Of a stretch of DNA of 25,754 bases, positions 15,601-22,911 are shown in pieces. The translations under genes were made by a program, and so were the position numbers. The stretch spans positions 1 to 25,754 of the forward strand of contig DASZSV010000029.1 in NCBI GenBank assembly GCA_035548495.1. Direction: 5' to 3'. Source of the DNA: CAILZL01 sp035548495 (GTDB lineage: Bacteria > Pseudomonadota > Gammaproteobacteria > Steroidobacterales > Steroidobacteraceae). How positions within the stretch are numbered: position 1 is the first letter of the stretch; each line of letters opens with the position of its first letter. The notes under the pieces are model-generated. The model did not search any database, had not been told where the DNA came from, and saw only the letters and a list, made by a program, of their open reading frames with translations.

Positions 15601-16014
15601 TTACCCGAATATTCCCTTGATGTCCTGCGAGCTGATGGGAATCGACGTGTGCTGATGCAGAACAGACCAGAGGTTTCCATTTTTCACAAAGCAAACAGTC
15701 ATTCTGTTTTTCATCTGCCGTAGAACTGTTCCGGCTGCATCAATAGCGCGAAAATGGACAAACGCATATGCAAATGCCGTCTCGTCGCTTCTTCTGAGTT
15801 CTATCGAACTAAAATCCACTTCAAGCTGCTCATTACCCAATGAATCAAACCAGTTATTAATCATGCTTGTGATGCTGGTGAGGCCATGCAGATGGTAGGC
15901 GTCCCACATGTCGAATAGTTCTGCATCCGGATGATAGAGCCCGCTCATGAGGTTTTTGTCCCTGTCATGCGCGGCCATCTTGTAAAGCTCAAAGAACTGC
16001 TCGGGATCATTCAT
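15601..16014 (-). CDS. NTF2-like / SnoaL-like protein
   Basis: A 137-residue cytoplasmic protein with the cone-shaped alpha+beta NTF2 pattern. An N-terminal helix (PEQFFELYKMAAHDRD) is followed by YHPDAELFDMWDAYHLHG, where the D-A-E-x-x-D and HG elements are typical of SnoaL/DUF4440-like proteins. Long beta strands come next (AFAYAFVHFRAID, RMTVCFVKNGNLWSVLHQHTSIPI). The closing WxVxHxHxS pattern is the usual end of such ketosteroid-isomerase-like domains. No enzymatic role can be assigned. Its start overlaps the end of the GNAT gene by 8 bases, so the two form a unit on the minus strand. Between it and the toxin lie 171 bases with no feature I can identify. Confidence 0.8.
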   Translation of the reverse strand: MNDPEQFFELYKMAAHDRDKNLMSGLYHPDAELFDMWDAYHLHGLTSITSMINNWFDSLGNEQLEVDFSSIELRRSDETAFAYAFVHFRAIDAAGTVLRQMKNRMTVCFVKNGNLWSVLHQHTSIPISSQDIKGIFG

Positions 16015-16528
16015 GAGTTACCTGCTCCAGTCTCGTTCGAAATCTTACTTCCTCCACTGCAACACCCCACACCACATCGCTGCGTGTGCTGCCGTCGGTA
16101 ACCCAGCCGTGATGCCGGTAAAAGCGTTCGGCGCGATCATTGCCGGCCAGCATCCATAACACCGCGTGCTGATAACCGGCTGACAATAGTTGATGATGTG
16201 CATGCATGATGAGTTGCGCACCAATGCCCTGATTCCATTTGTCCGGGTCAACATACAATGCGCTCAGTTCGCCGCAGCCCGCAGCATCGGCATCCTTCGC
16301 TGGCGACAGCGTAACGAACCCGGTGATGGTTGTATCTTGGACGGCAACAAAAGTTTTTGGTCTGGCGGGATCGGTGTTGGCAAAGTCGTAACGCTTTGCG
16401 CGATCTTCGGGTTTAAGGCCATCGAGATATTCCTGTGGAAGAAGATGACGATAACCTGCTTGCCATGAACGTACATGTACTGTTGCCACAGCAAGCGCAT
16501 CTTGGAGATTGGCAGGACGGATGTGCAT
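16007..16528 (-). CDS. GNAT-family N-acetyltransferase
   Basis: A 173-residue cytoplasmic enzyme expected to transfer an acetyl group from acetyl-CoA to an amine. It begins IRPANLQDALAVATVHVRSWQAGYRHLLP, the N-terminus typical of 'GNAT family, bifunctional AAC/APT-like' small acetyltransferases. Motif A is ELSALYVDPDKWNQGIGAQL, with the pyrophosphate-binding QGIGA loop near residue 100. Motif B is VLWMLAGNDRAERFYRHHGW, with the conserved FYxxxGW. All family elements are present. The substrate is unknown. It is the first gene of a two-gene minus-strand unit with the NTF2-like protein and is divergent from ridA. Confidence 0.9.
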   Translation of the reverse strand: MHIRPANLQDALAVATVHVRSWQAGYRHLLPQEYLDGLKPEDRAKRYDFANTDPARPKTFVAVQDTTITGFVTLSPAKDADAAGCGELSALYVDPDKWNQGIGAQLIMHAHHQLLSAGYQHAVLWMLAGNDRAERFYRHHGWVTDGSTRSDVVWGVAVEEVRFRTRLEQVTHE

Positions 16529-16605
16529 TGGTTGAAGTACTTGATCTCGTATCCCGTGAGTGTACTTGTTTTCAGCTGTTGTGACGATGAAACGCGACCA
16601 TGCAG

Positions 16606-16631
16606 ATGCAGCAATTGATAACCGGCTGCAT
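16606..16631. promoter_or_regulatory. Inverted repeat in the GNAT/ridA divergent region
   Basis: ATGCAGC (16606-16612) and GCTGCAT (16625-16631) form a perfect 7-bp dyad with a 12-base spacer, 43-68 bases upstream of ridA. A TTGATA hexamer falls in the spacer, and TACACT follows immediately after the repeat, but the distance between these two (11 bases) is too short for a normal promoter. It may be an operator for one of the divergent genes. No regulator can be named. Confidence 0.35.
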
Positions 16632-16673
16632 TACACTTTACCATCAACTACACGCTGACTTTCCGAGGGTTCC

Positions 16674-17054
16674 ATGTCACGCACGATTATCAGTACACCC
16701 GCCGCACCGCAGGCCATTGGCACCTATTCGCAAGCGGTAAAGTGCGGCAGCACAGTATATGTTTCCGGCCAGATTCCGCTTGATCCAGAGACAGGTGAAC
16801 TGGTGACCGGTGACATGGAGCTGCAAATTCGCCGCGTGTTCGACAATCTCAAGGCCATCATCAATGCCGCCGGCGGCGATTTTTCTCATGTGGCGAAGTT
16901 GAATGTGTTTCTTACCGATCTTGCGCACTTTGCATTGGTGAACAAGATCATGAGTGAATATTTTCAACAACCCTATCCCGCACGTGCGGCGATTGGCGTT
17001 GCAGCGCTGCCCAAGGGAGCGCAGGTGGAAATGGATTGTGTGGTGGAGCTTTAA
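16674..17054 (+). CDS. ridA: RidA family reactive intermediate/imine deaminase
   Basis: A 126-residue cytoplasmic protein of the RidA/YjgF/UK114 family, normally a trimer, which hydrolyses reactive enamines and imines made by PLP enzymes such as threonine dehydratase. The active-site features are present: TYSQAVKCGSTVYVSGQIPLD near residues 17-37, R104 in PARAAIGVAALPKGAQVE, and E119, the residues that hold the carboxylate and the catalytic water. The length is standard. ridA between spoT and recG is the common arrangement in pseudomonads and relatives, so its presence here supports the view that 14.8-16.5 kb is an insertion. A gap of 107 bases, holding a GC-rich repeat, separates it from recG. 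Confidence 0.95.
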   Translation: MSRTIISTPAAPQAIGTYSQAVKCGSTVYVSGQIPLDPETGELVTGDMELQIRRVFDNLKAIINAAGGDFSHVAKLNVFLTDLAHFALVNKIMSEYFQQPYPARAAIGVAALPKGAQVEMDCVVEL

Positions 17055-17112
17055 ATAGTCATTGCTGATGCAAAGCTTGTCGAATCAATTTTTGTTGAAG
17101 CCGGTGTTGCAA

Positions 17113-17153
17113 CCCCTCTCCTCCAGTCCCTCTCCCTCAAGGGGCGAGGGGAG
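17113..17153. repeat. CCCCTC/GAGGGG palindromic (REP-like) element covering the recG ribosome binding site
   Basis: A C/T-rich left part (CCCCTC at 17113-17118 and CCCTC at 17128-17132) can pair with the G-rich right part (GAGGGGAG, 17146-17153). The stem is imperfect, with the alternative pairing CCCTC/GAGGG closing over CCC..GGG. Similar CCCTCTCCC..GGGGAGAGGG elements occur as dispersed repeats in many gammaproteobacterial genomes. The right arm is also the only good ribosome binding site for recG (8 bases before its ATG), so folding of the mRNA could hide it. Confidence 0.55.
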
Positions 17154-17161
17154 CTAAACAG

Positions 17162-19264
17162 ATGACCGCCAACGTTGACTTGCCCGAGTTGCGACCCGTC
17201 ACTGCGCTGTATGGCGTGGGCAATGCACTGGCTCAAAAACTGGCACAGTTGAACATCTTCACCGTGCAGGACGTGCTGTTTCATCTGCCGTTCCGTTACG
17301 AAGATCGCACGCAAACCATTCCCATTGGCAGCTTGCAGCCGGGCGAGCGTGCGGTGATTGAAGGGGAGATTGAATTATCTGAAGTAGCGTTTCGCGGCCG
17401 GCGGCAATTGTTGTGCAGAGTGAGCGATGGCACAGGCTGGTTGACGCTGCGCTTCTTTCATTTCAGTGCTGCACAACAATCACAACTTTCCCGCGGCACA
17501 CGCCTGAGATGTTTTGGTGAAGTGCGCCACAGCAAGCAGGGGCTGGAGATGGTGCATCCGGAGTACAAGCGCATCATCAATGCCGCGATCAGTCAGGAAG
17601 CCAGCGAAACATTGACGCCGGTGTATTCCGCAACCGAAGGCGTGCAGCAAACGCGCTTGCGGCAATTGACCTCGGCCGCGTTGCAGACATTGAAGAACAA
17701 ATCCATTCATGCAGTGCGCGACTGGTTGCCGCGCGAGTTGTTGCCTGATCAATCATGGCCTTCACTGCAAGATGCACTGGAATATGTGCATCATCCGCCA
17801 CCGGATGCCAGCATGGATTTGCTCAGTCATGGCAAACATCCGGCGCAGCGACGCCTGGCCTTTGAGGAATTGCTGGCACAACATCTCAGCTTGCGGGTGT
17901 TACGTCAGGACATTCAGCGCGATGACAGTTGGCCGTTGAATAATGGAAAAGAGCTGCTTGATCAATTTTATGCATCATTGCCGTTTCAACTCACGGGCGC
18001 GCAGCAGCGTGTATGGCAGGATATTGACCGCGATCTCGCACAACCGCATCCCATGCTGCGTCTGGTGCAGGGTGATGTAGGTTCCGGCAAGACCATTGTT
18101 GCCGCGCTGGCTGCCATCAAGGCCGTTGCCTGCGGCATGCAGGCCGCGTTGATGGCGCCAACCGAATTGCTGGCCGAACAGCATGCGCGCAACTTCGTGC
18201 GCTGGTTTGAGCCATTGAATATCGAGATTGGCTTGCTCACTGGCAAGCATACCGGCACCCAGCGTGACCGCATCATGCAGGGACTGCAATCGGGCGCGAT
18301 ACGCATTGCCATTGGCACACATGCGTTGTTTCAGTCGGATGTGCAGTTCAGCAAACTCGCGCTGGTCATCATTGATGAGCAACATCGTTTTGGTGTGCAT
18401 CAGCGATTGATGCTGCGTGAAAAAGGACTGAAAGACAATCACTATCCGCATCAATTGATCATGACGGCCACGCCCATTCCACGCACACTGGCAATGACCG
18501 CCTATGCTGATCTGGATGTGTCTGTCATTGATGAACTGCCGCCGGGCCGTACGCCAGTGCAAACCGTGGTGCTGGCTGACAATCGCCGTGATCAGGTTGT
18601 GCAACGCGTTCACGAAGCCTGCAAGCAACAACGGCAGGTGTACTGGGTTTGTCCATTGATTGAAGAATCCGAAGTGCTTGCCGCGCAGGCCGCCGAGGAC
18701 ACGCATGCCAAACTGGCTGCTGCATTGCCCGATCTGCGTATCCTGCTGTTGCATGGACGGATGAATGCCAAACAGAAAGACGCGGTGATGATGCAGTTCA
18801 AGGAACATCAGGCGGATGTGCTGGTTGCAACCACGGTGATTGAAGTGGGCGTGGATGTGCCCAATGCCACGGTGATGGTAATTGAAAATGCCGAACGCAT
18901 GGGCCTTGCTCAATTGCATCAATTGCGCGGCCGCGTGGGACGAGGCAGTGCGCAAAGCAGTTGTGTATTGCTGTTTCAATATCCATTAAGCGATGTTGCC
19001 AGGCAACGCTTGCAAATCATGCGTGAAACGAATGATGGCTTTGAAATCGCGCGTCATGATCTGGAAATACGCGGCCCCGGCGAATTGCTCGGCACCAAAC
19101 AAACCGGCCTTGCACAATTGCGCGTGGCCGATTTGATGCGCGATGCGGATTTGTTGCCTGCCGTGCAACGTGCCGCGGAATCGTTGTTGCAATCCTCACC
19201 GGAGGTGGTTGCGGCGTTGCTCAAACGATGGATTGGCCACAGTGAACGGTTTGGACGGGTGTAG
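17162..19264 (+). CDS. recG: ATP-dependent DNA helicase RecG
   Basis: A 700-residue cytoplasmic helicase (E. coli: 693) that regresses stalled replication forks and processes Holliday junctions and R-loops. The N-terminal wedge/OB domain is at about 55-150. The helicase core has Walker A GDVGSGKT at 304-311, PTELLAEQ at 333-340, DEQH at 405-408 (motif II, typical for RecG) and TATPIPRTLA at 435-444. The C-terminal lobe has TTVIEVGVDVPNAT and QLRGRVGRG. The C-terminal region with GELLGTKQTG is RecG-specific. All motifs are intact. The start is supported by AGGGGAG eight bases upstream, and the first residues (LPELRPVTALYGVG) match known RecG N-termini. It is convergent with the TfoX-domain gene. 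Confidence 0.97.
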   Translation: MTANVDLPELRPVTALYGVGNALAQKLAQLNIFTVQDVLFHLPFRYEDRTQTIPIGSLQPGERAVIEGEIELSEVAFRGRRQLLCRVSDGTGWLTLRFFHFSAAQQSQLSRGTRLRCFGEVRHSKQGLEMVHPEYKRIINAAISQEASETLTPVYSATEGVQQTRLRQLTSAALQTLKNKSIHAVRDWLPRELLPDQSWPSLQDALEYVHHPPPDASMDLLSHGKHPAQRRLAFEELLAQHLSLRVLRQDIQRDDSWPLNNGKELLDQFYASLPFQLTGAQQRVWQDIDRDLAQPHPMLRLVQGDVGSGKTIVAALAAIKAVACGMQAALMAPTELLAEQHARNFVRWFEPLNIEIGLLTGKHTGTQRDRIMQGLQSGAIRIAIGTHALFQSDVQFSKLALVIIDEQHRFGVHQRLMLREKGLKDNHYPHQLIMTATPIPRTLAMTAYADLDVSVIDELPPGRTPVQTVVLADNRRDQVVQRVHEACKQQRQVYWVCPLIEESEVLAAQAAEDTHAKLAAALPDLRILLLHGRMNAKQKDAVMMQFKEHQADVLVATTVIEVGVDVPNATVMVIENAERMGLAQLHQLRGRVGRGSAQSSCVLLFQYPLSDVARQRLQIMRETNDGFEIARHDLEIRGPGELLGTKQTGLAQLRVADLMRDADLLPAVQRAAESLLQSSPEVVAALLKRWIGHSERFGRV

Positions 19265-19282
19265 TTTGAGAATTGATGCGTC

Positions 19283-19302
19283 ATTCCCGCGAAAGCGGGA
19301 AT
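19283..19302. repeat. Perfect palindromic hairpin repeat ATTCCCGC-GAAA-GCGGGAAT
   Basis: Two perfect 8-bp arms enclose a GAAA tetraloop, inside the longer context TCATTCCCGCGAAAGCGGGA followed by ATCCAG. This sequence type is a widespread dispersed element in proteobacteria, resembling the dRS3 repeats of Neisseria. It lies between the convergent recG and TfoX-domain genes, 18 bases after the recG stop. The stable tetraloop hairpin could protect the mRNA 3' end, but no T run follows, so it is not a classic terminator. Confidence 0.75.
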
Positions 19303-19337
19303 CCAGTTAAATAAGACTTGCGCACTCTGACTTGCAG

Positions 19338-19694
19338 CTATTTCTTCTTCGCAACCTTTTTTGCTGTTTTTCTGCGCGGCTTCTTGGCCGCAGGTGTCGG
19401 CAGTATCGCGGCGGTGTTACGGATCAAGCGTGTGATCAACTCCACATCATCCAGATATTCATCTGCCACGATCCATGGTTTGGCGCCGGGAAACGGCGAG
19501 GCCTGCTTGATGCGATCCAGCAATTTTCCGGCAGCATCAGTTGCCTTGACAAAGAACTGGTTGTCGCACACCAGTGCCACCACTTTTTCGTTGCAATAGA
19601 TGGCATATTCCCCAAACATCTTGCGATGCGAAATGTTGCCCGCTGCGGTGATCTGCTCACACACGTAATCCGCATAGCTCTGGTCGCTGGCCAT
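19338..19694 (-). CDS. TfoX N-terminal-domain protein with basic tail
   Basis: From the ATG at 19694 the protein has 118 residues. The frame is open further (to 19997), but that part overlaps the ubiA start on the other strand and has no family likeness. Residues 5-95 match the TfoX/Sxy N-terminal domain: DYVCEQITAAGNISHRKMFGEYAIY, then KVVALVCDNQFFVKAT, and FPGAKPWIVADEYLDD. There is no C-terminal HhH-type TfoX_C domain, so it is one of the short stand-alone versions whose role is unclear; full-length TfoX activates competence genes. The last 20 residues are Lys/Arg/Ala/Pro-rich (AAKKPRRKTAKKVAKKK), histone-like, and may bind nucleic acid. A TATATT -10-like box lies at 19727-19732 on this strand. 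Confidence 0.88.
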   Translation of the reverse strand: MASDQSYADYVCEQITAAGNISHRKMFGEYAIYCNEKVVALVCDNQFFVKATDAAGKLLDRIKQASPFPGAKPWIVADEYLDDVELITRLIRNTAAILPTPAAKKPRRKTAKKVAKKK

Positions 19695-19763
19695 GATGCG
19701 CTCGATACTGATGACATTGAAACGGTAATATACATCATCCGAAAATTGCGCTAAGTTTCTGCA

Positions 19764-20876
19764 ATGCACGAAGCCACTCAACCCATTCCGGTTATTCCGC
19801 AGGAGCCGCAGGCATCGCCGGTCCCGTCTGCAGAAGCGAACACTGTTCCACCGGTTGAACCACAGGCAATGGAAGTCCATGTTGAACAACCTCAAGGTAG
19901 CAGTGCTGATCTGCCGGAGCAGCTCATACCGAAAACATCGCCGTGGGTTCAGCGTATCAAGCTGTGGCGTTATCGTTTTGAAACCTGGTATGCGCAATCC
20001 GATGCAGCCAACAACATCGTGCGTGCGCTGGGTGTGTACAAACGATTGATGCGGCTGGATCGCCCCATTGGGGCTTATCTGTTGTTGTGGCCCTGTTTGT
20101 GGGCATTGTGGTTGTCATCCAATGGCCATCCCGATGAAAAAGTTTTTACCGTGTTTGTGCTGGGAGTGTTTCTCACGCGTTCGGCGGGATGCGTGATCAA
20201 TGATTTTGCTGATCGCAATTTTGATGCTCACGTCAAGCGCACGCGCGACCGGCCAATGGCAACCGGTGAAGTATCAGTACCCGAGGCGCTGGCATTGTTT
20301 GCCGCACTGGCATTGATTGCCTTTGGTCTGGTACTGACGCTGGACAAGAAAGTGGTGGAGATGTCGTTTGCCGGCGTGGCATTGATGGCAACGTATCCTT
20401 TTTTCAAACGCTTCTTTCCTGCGCCGCAGTTTTACATGGGGCTGGCTTTCAGCTGGTCTATTCCCATGGCTTTTGTTGCACAAACCGGAACGACATCCAC
20501 CTTGTGCTGGCTGTTGTTCGCCGCAACCATTTTGTGGGCAGCAGCTTACGACACCATCTATGCCATGATGGATCGGGATGATGACATGCGCATCGGCATC
20601 CGCTCCAGCGCCATCCTGTTTGGTGATGCTGATCGCGTGATCATCGGCATCATGCAGATCATGGCGCTGTATGCATTGTGGCTCGCGGGTTCCAAACTGG
20701 AACTGGGCAACTGGTACAAGCTGGGACTGGGTGTGGCGGCGCTGTTGTCATTGTTCCAGCAATTCCTGATTCGCAAGCGCACACCGGCAGACTGCATGAA
20801 GGCATTTCTCAACAACAACTATTTCGGCATGGCAGTGTTTATCGGTATTGCACTGGAATACCTGTTTCACAAATGA
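19764..20876 (+). CDS. ubiA: 4-hydroxybenzoate octaprenyltransferase UbiA with N-terminal extension
   Basis: A 370-residue inner-membrane prenyltransferase that joins the polyprenyl chain to 4-hydroxybenzoate in ubiquinone synthesis. The core from about residue 85 to 370 matches E. coli UbiA (290 residues), beginning RLMRLDRPIGAYLLLWPCLWAL. Both Mg-diphosphate motifs are present: NDFADRNFD at 146-154 and DTIYAMMDRDDD at 263-274, followed by KRTRDRPMATG after the first. The first 85 residues are extra: Pro/Glu/Val/Gln-rich for about 55 residues, then a Trp/Arg-rich stretch (WVQRIKLWRYRFETWY). An in-frame stop TAA at 19752-19754 limits any longer start. ATG at 19869 is an alternative that would shorten the extension. 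No good ribosome binding site is seen at either. It is convergent with the next gene, 14 bases apart. Confidence 0.94.
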   Translation: MHEATQPIPVIPQEPQASPVPSAEANTVPPVEPQAMEVHVEQPQGSSADLPEQLIPKTSPWVQRIKLWRYRFETWYAQSDAANNIVRALGVYKRLMRLDRPIGAYLLLWPCLWALWLSSNGHPDEKVFTVFVLGVFLTRSAGCVINDFADRNFDAHVKRTRDRPMATGEVSVPEALALFAALALIAFGLVLTLDKKVVEMSFAGVALMATYPFFKRFFPAPQFYMGLAFSWSIPMAFVAQTGTTSTLCWLLFAATILWAAAYDTIYAMMDRDDDMRIGIRSSAILFGDADRVIIGIMQIMALYALWLAGSKLELGNWYKLGLGVAALLSLFQQFLIRKRTPADCMKAFLNNNYFGMAVFIGIALEYLFHK

Positions 20877-20890
20877 AAGCATGGGGTCAT

Positions 20891-22759
20891 TTATTCATCC
20901 AGCAGTGCTTTGAGAGGTTCCACAAACGCTTCGTAATTGCGCCAGCGTTCCACCGAGTTTCTGTTGATCTTTTGCCGCACCTGCCACTTGCTGGCAGTAA
21001 TGACGCTGCGGTTCGCCTGCGTGTGATCAAGACAATGTGGATCCCACGGCAGATCAATGAATGCAAGCATGTCGCGTGTGCAGGTTTCTCTGTCTTCAGT
21101 CAGCGCCTCGTATGACACTTCCAGAATGCACTCTTCGGGTAACACGTCATGCCAGTGTTGCATCAGACGCTGGTACTGGCGCCAGTAATGAGCAAGATCA
21201 TGCAGGTCATTGGCGTAAGTAATAAAACTTTCAAAGTGCTGGAAATATATTGAAAGACAGGTGTCAACCGGGTTGCGTCGCATGTGAATGAAACGGGCGT
21301 TGGGAAACACTGCATGTATCAATCCCATGAACAGGAAGTTGGATGGCATTTTGTCAATCACCCGCTGTGCATTGCCGGAAAATCCTTTGAGCAATGTCAG
21401 GTAATCGTTTGCAACGCGCGTGATATCGTGTTGTGTTACGGTGGCTTGATGCCGTGAAAAAACAAGTGCTGCCGCAACCCGTCCCCAGAAAGGCAGCTCC
21501 CCAGCGCCAAATACTGCGGGATGCGATGCCAGAATCTGCTCGGCCAGCGACGTGCCCGAACGCAACATCCCGACGATGAATACCGGACGTGTTGATGCAT
21601 CACCCTGACCGCTGCGTTGCTCAAAGAACCGGCGATCGAAATAATTCATGATGAATTCCATATCATTTTCCACCTGCTGTTGCCGGTGGGCGGGGCGCAG
21701 TGATTTTGCGAGTTCGTTGGCGCGATGATAATGCCTGAATGCCTGGTCGAAATCTTTTACGTCATCAGAGTATTTTCCCAGTGCATAACGCAAGTACAAT
21801 TCCCTGCGCGGCGGCAGGGGTTGATCTGTCATTTGCAGGGCAATCTGCATCAGTGCAGCATCATGTTGCGTGAATGTGCGGATGCGTGTCAGCCCGGTCC
21901 ACGCTTCACTGATGTGTGGATCAGCGGCAATGACCTGTTTGAACAGCGCTTCGGCCTCGGTAAACCGGCCCTGATCGGCGCGAACTTCTGCCATCACCAG
22001 GATGGCGGGAATGAAGTCAGCATTGATCTGCAATGCATGCTGGCAGCTGGCTTCCGCCGCATTGGTGTTGCCCTGCAACCGTAATGCTGTGCCAATGCTT
22101 GCATGACATTCGATCATCTCGGGCTTGAGCTTCAATGCCTGCCGGTAACTGGCGATGGCTTCATCCAGTTTTGCCTGTGCGCGTAATGCATTGCCCTGAT
22201 TGAAACAGGTTTCTGCCAGCGTATGATCCACGGCCAATGCGCGTGCATAGCTTGCTACTGCATCATCGAAACGACCCAGTTCCTGCAAACAGTCCCCCAG
22301 ATTACTGTGTGCCTGTGCAAATTCCGGATGTATCTGCAGTGCGGTGCGATAACTGACGGTTGCTTCTTCAATCCGTCCCAGTCGCATCAATGCATTTCCA
22401 AGATTGAACTGTGCACCTGCATCACCGGGCAGCAGATGTGCTGCGGTTTGCAATGCTGTCAATGAATCCCTGCCCTGCATGGCAAGTGAAACCGCAAGCA
22501 ACTGCCACAGCACGCCATTGCCCGGGTGAGCATTGATCAGCAGGGCCGTTGCCTGTTCAAGTTCGGATGCCCGCCCGGCGTTCATCAAGGCCGCGAGGGT
22601 TGCCATGTCGTGGACAGGTACATCAATGGGTACATTGCCATGCTGGTGTTGCAAGGAATAAGGTCCGGTGTCCAGCCGTCCGCAACATTCTTTATATTTT
22701 TTCCCGCTCCTGCATGGACATGGGGCGTTTCTTCCGGAGTTTACTGTATTGCCTTGCAC
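20891..22759 (-). CDS. SEC-C / TPR / sulfotransferase fusion protein
   Basis: With a GTG start at 22759 the protein has 622 residues. The frame is open to a TTG at 22897, but those 46 extra residues would cross the trkA promoter and look non-coding. No ATG exists near the N-terminus, so the start is uncertain. Residues 9-29 form a SEC-C zinc motif (Cys14, Cys16, Cys25, Cys26 in CPCRSGKKYKECC). About 80-290 hold six or more TPR units (for example AQFNLGNALMRLGRIEEATV). From about 392 there is a sulfotransferase domain with the PAPS-binding loop PVFIVGMLRSGTSLAEQ (394-404), and RFIHMRRNPVDTCLSIY as the 3'-phosphate motif. TPR-sulfotransferases are well known; the SEC-C at the front is less usual. 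The acceptor is unknown. No signal peptide is present, so it is probably cytoplasmic. Confidence 0.85.
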   Translation of the reverse strand: MQGNTVNSGRNAPCPCRSGKKYKECCGRLDTGPYSLQHQHGNVPIDVPVHDMATLAALMNAGRASELEQATALLINAHPGNGVLWQLLAVSLAMQGRDSLTALQTAAHLLPGDAGAQFNLGNALMRLGRIEEATVSYRTALQIHPEFAQAHSNLGDCLQELGRFDDAVASYARALAVDHTLAETCFNQGNALRAQAKLDEAIASYRQALKLKPEMIECHASIGTALRLQGNTNAAEASCQHALQINADFIPAILVMAEVRADQGRFTEAEALFKQVIAADPHISEAWTGLTRIRTFTQHDAALMQIALQMTDQPLPPRRELYLRYALGKYSDDVKDFDQAFRHYHRANELAKSLRPAHRQQQVENDMEFIMNYFDRRFFEQRSGQGDASTRPVFIVGMLRSGTSLAEQILASHPAVFGAGELPFWGRVAAALVFSRHQATVTQHDITRVANDYLTLLKGFSGNAQRVIDKMPSNFLFMGLIHAVFPNARFIHMRRNPVDTCLSIYFQHFESFITYANDLHDLAHYWRQYQRLMQHWHDVLPEECILEVSYEALTEDRETCTRDMLAFIDLPWDPHCLDHTQANRSVITASKWQVRQKINRNSVERWRNYEAFVEPLKALLDE

Positions 22760-22864
22760 GATCTTGATGACATTGCGAAATGAGCGGGTTGTTGCGTAGC
22801 ATATTTTCGGCTGTTTTGCCGACCGGTTCAATTGCGGCGTCGCCTTAACGCGGGCAATCTCGGC

Positions 22865-22870
22865 TACAAT
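22865..22870 (+). promoter_or_regulatory. Candidate -10 box of the trkA-trkH promoter
   Basis: TACAAT (five of six consensus positions) lies 42 bases before the trkA GTG and is followed by the GC-rich run ACGCGCCCCG. The wider block GGCTACAATACGCGCCCC closely resembles AGCTATAATTCGCGCCC upstream of rpoZ. No -35 box of quality is found. A GAGG ribosome binding site lies just before the start codon. Confidence 0.5.
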
Positions 22871-22911
22871 ACGCGCCCCGATAACACGACGAATCAACTG
22901 AGGACGCGGGC

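Noticed and set aside
17975..18979. A 334-codon minus-strand frame opposite recG
   Set aside because: It is a shadow of the recG codon usage, with no recognisable domains.
19695..19997. Upstream extension of the TfoX-domain frame
   Set aside because: The extra 101 residues are Arg/Cys/Leu-rich with no likeness to TfoX, and the region is the ubiA 5' end on the other strand.
22760..22897. Longer N-terminus of the sulfotransferase from a TTG start
   Set aside because: It would run through the trkA promoter region and ends just before the SEC-C motif; a GTG at 22759 gives a sensible start.
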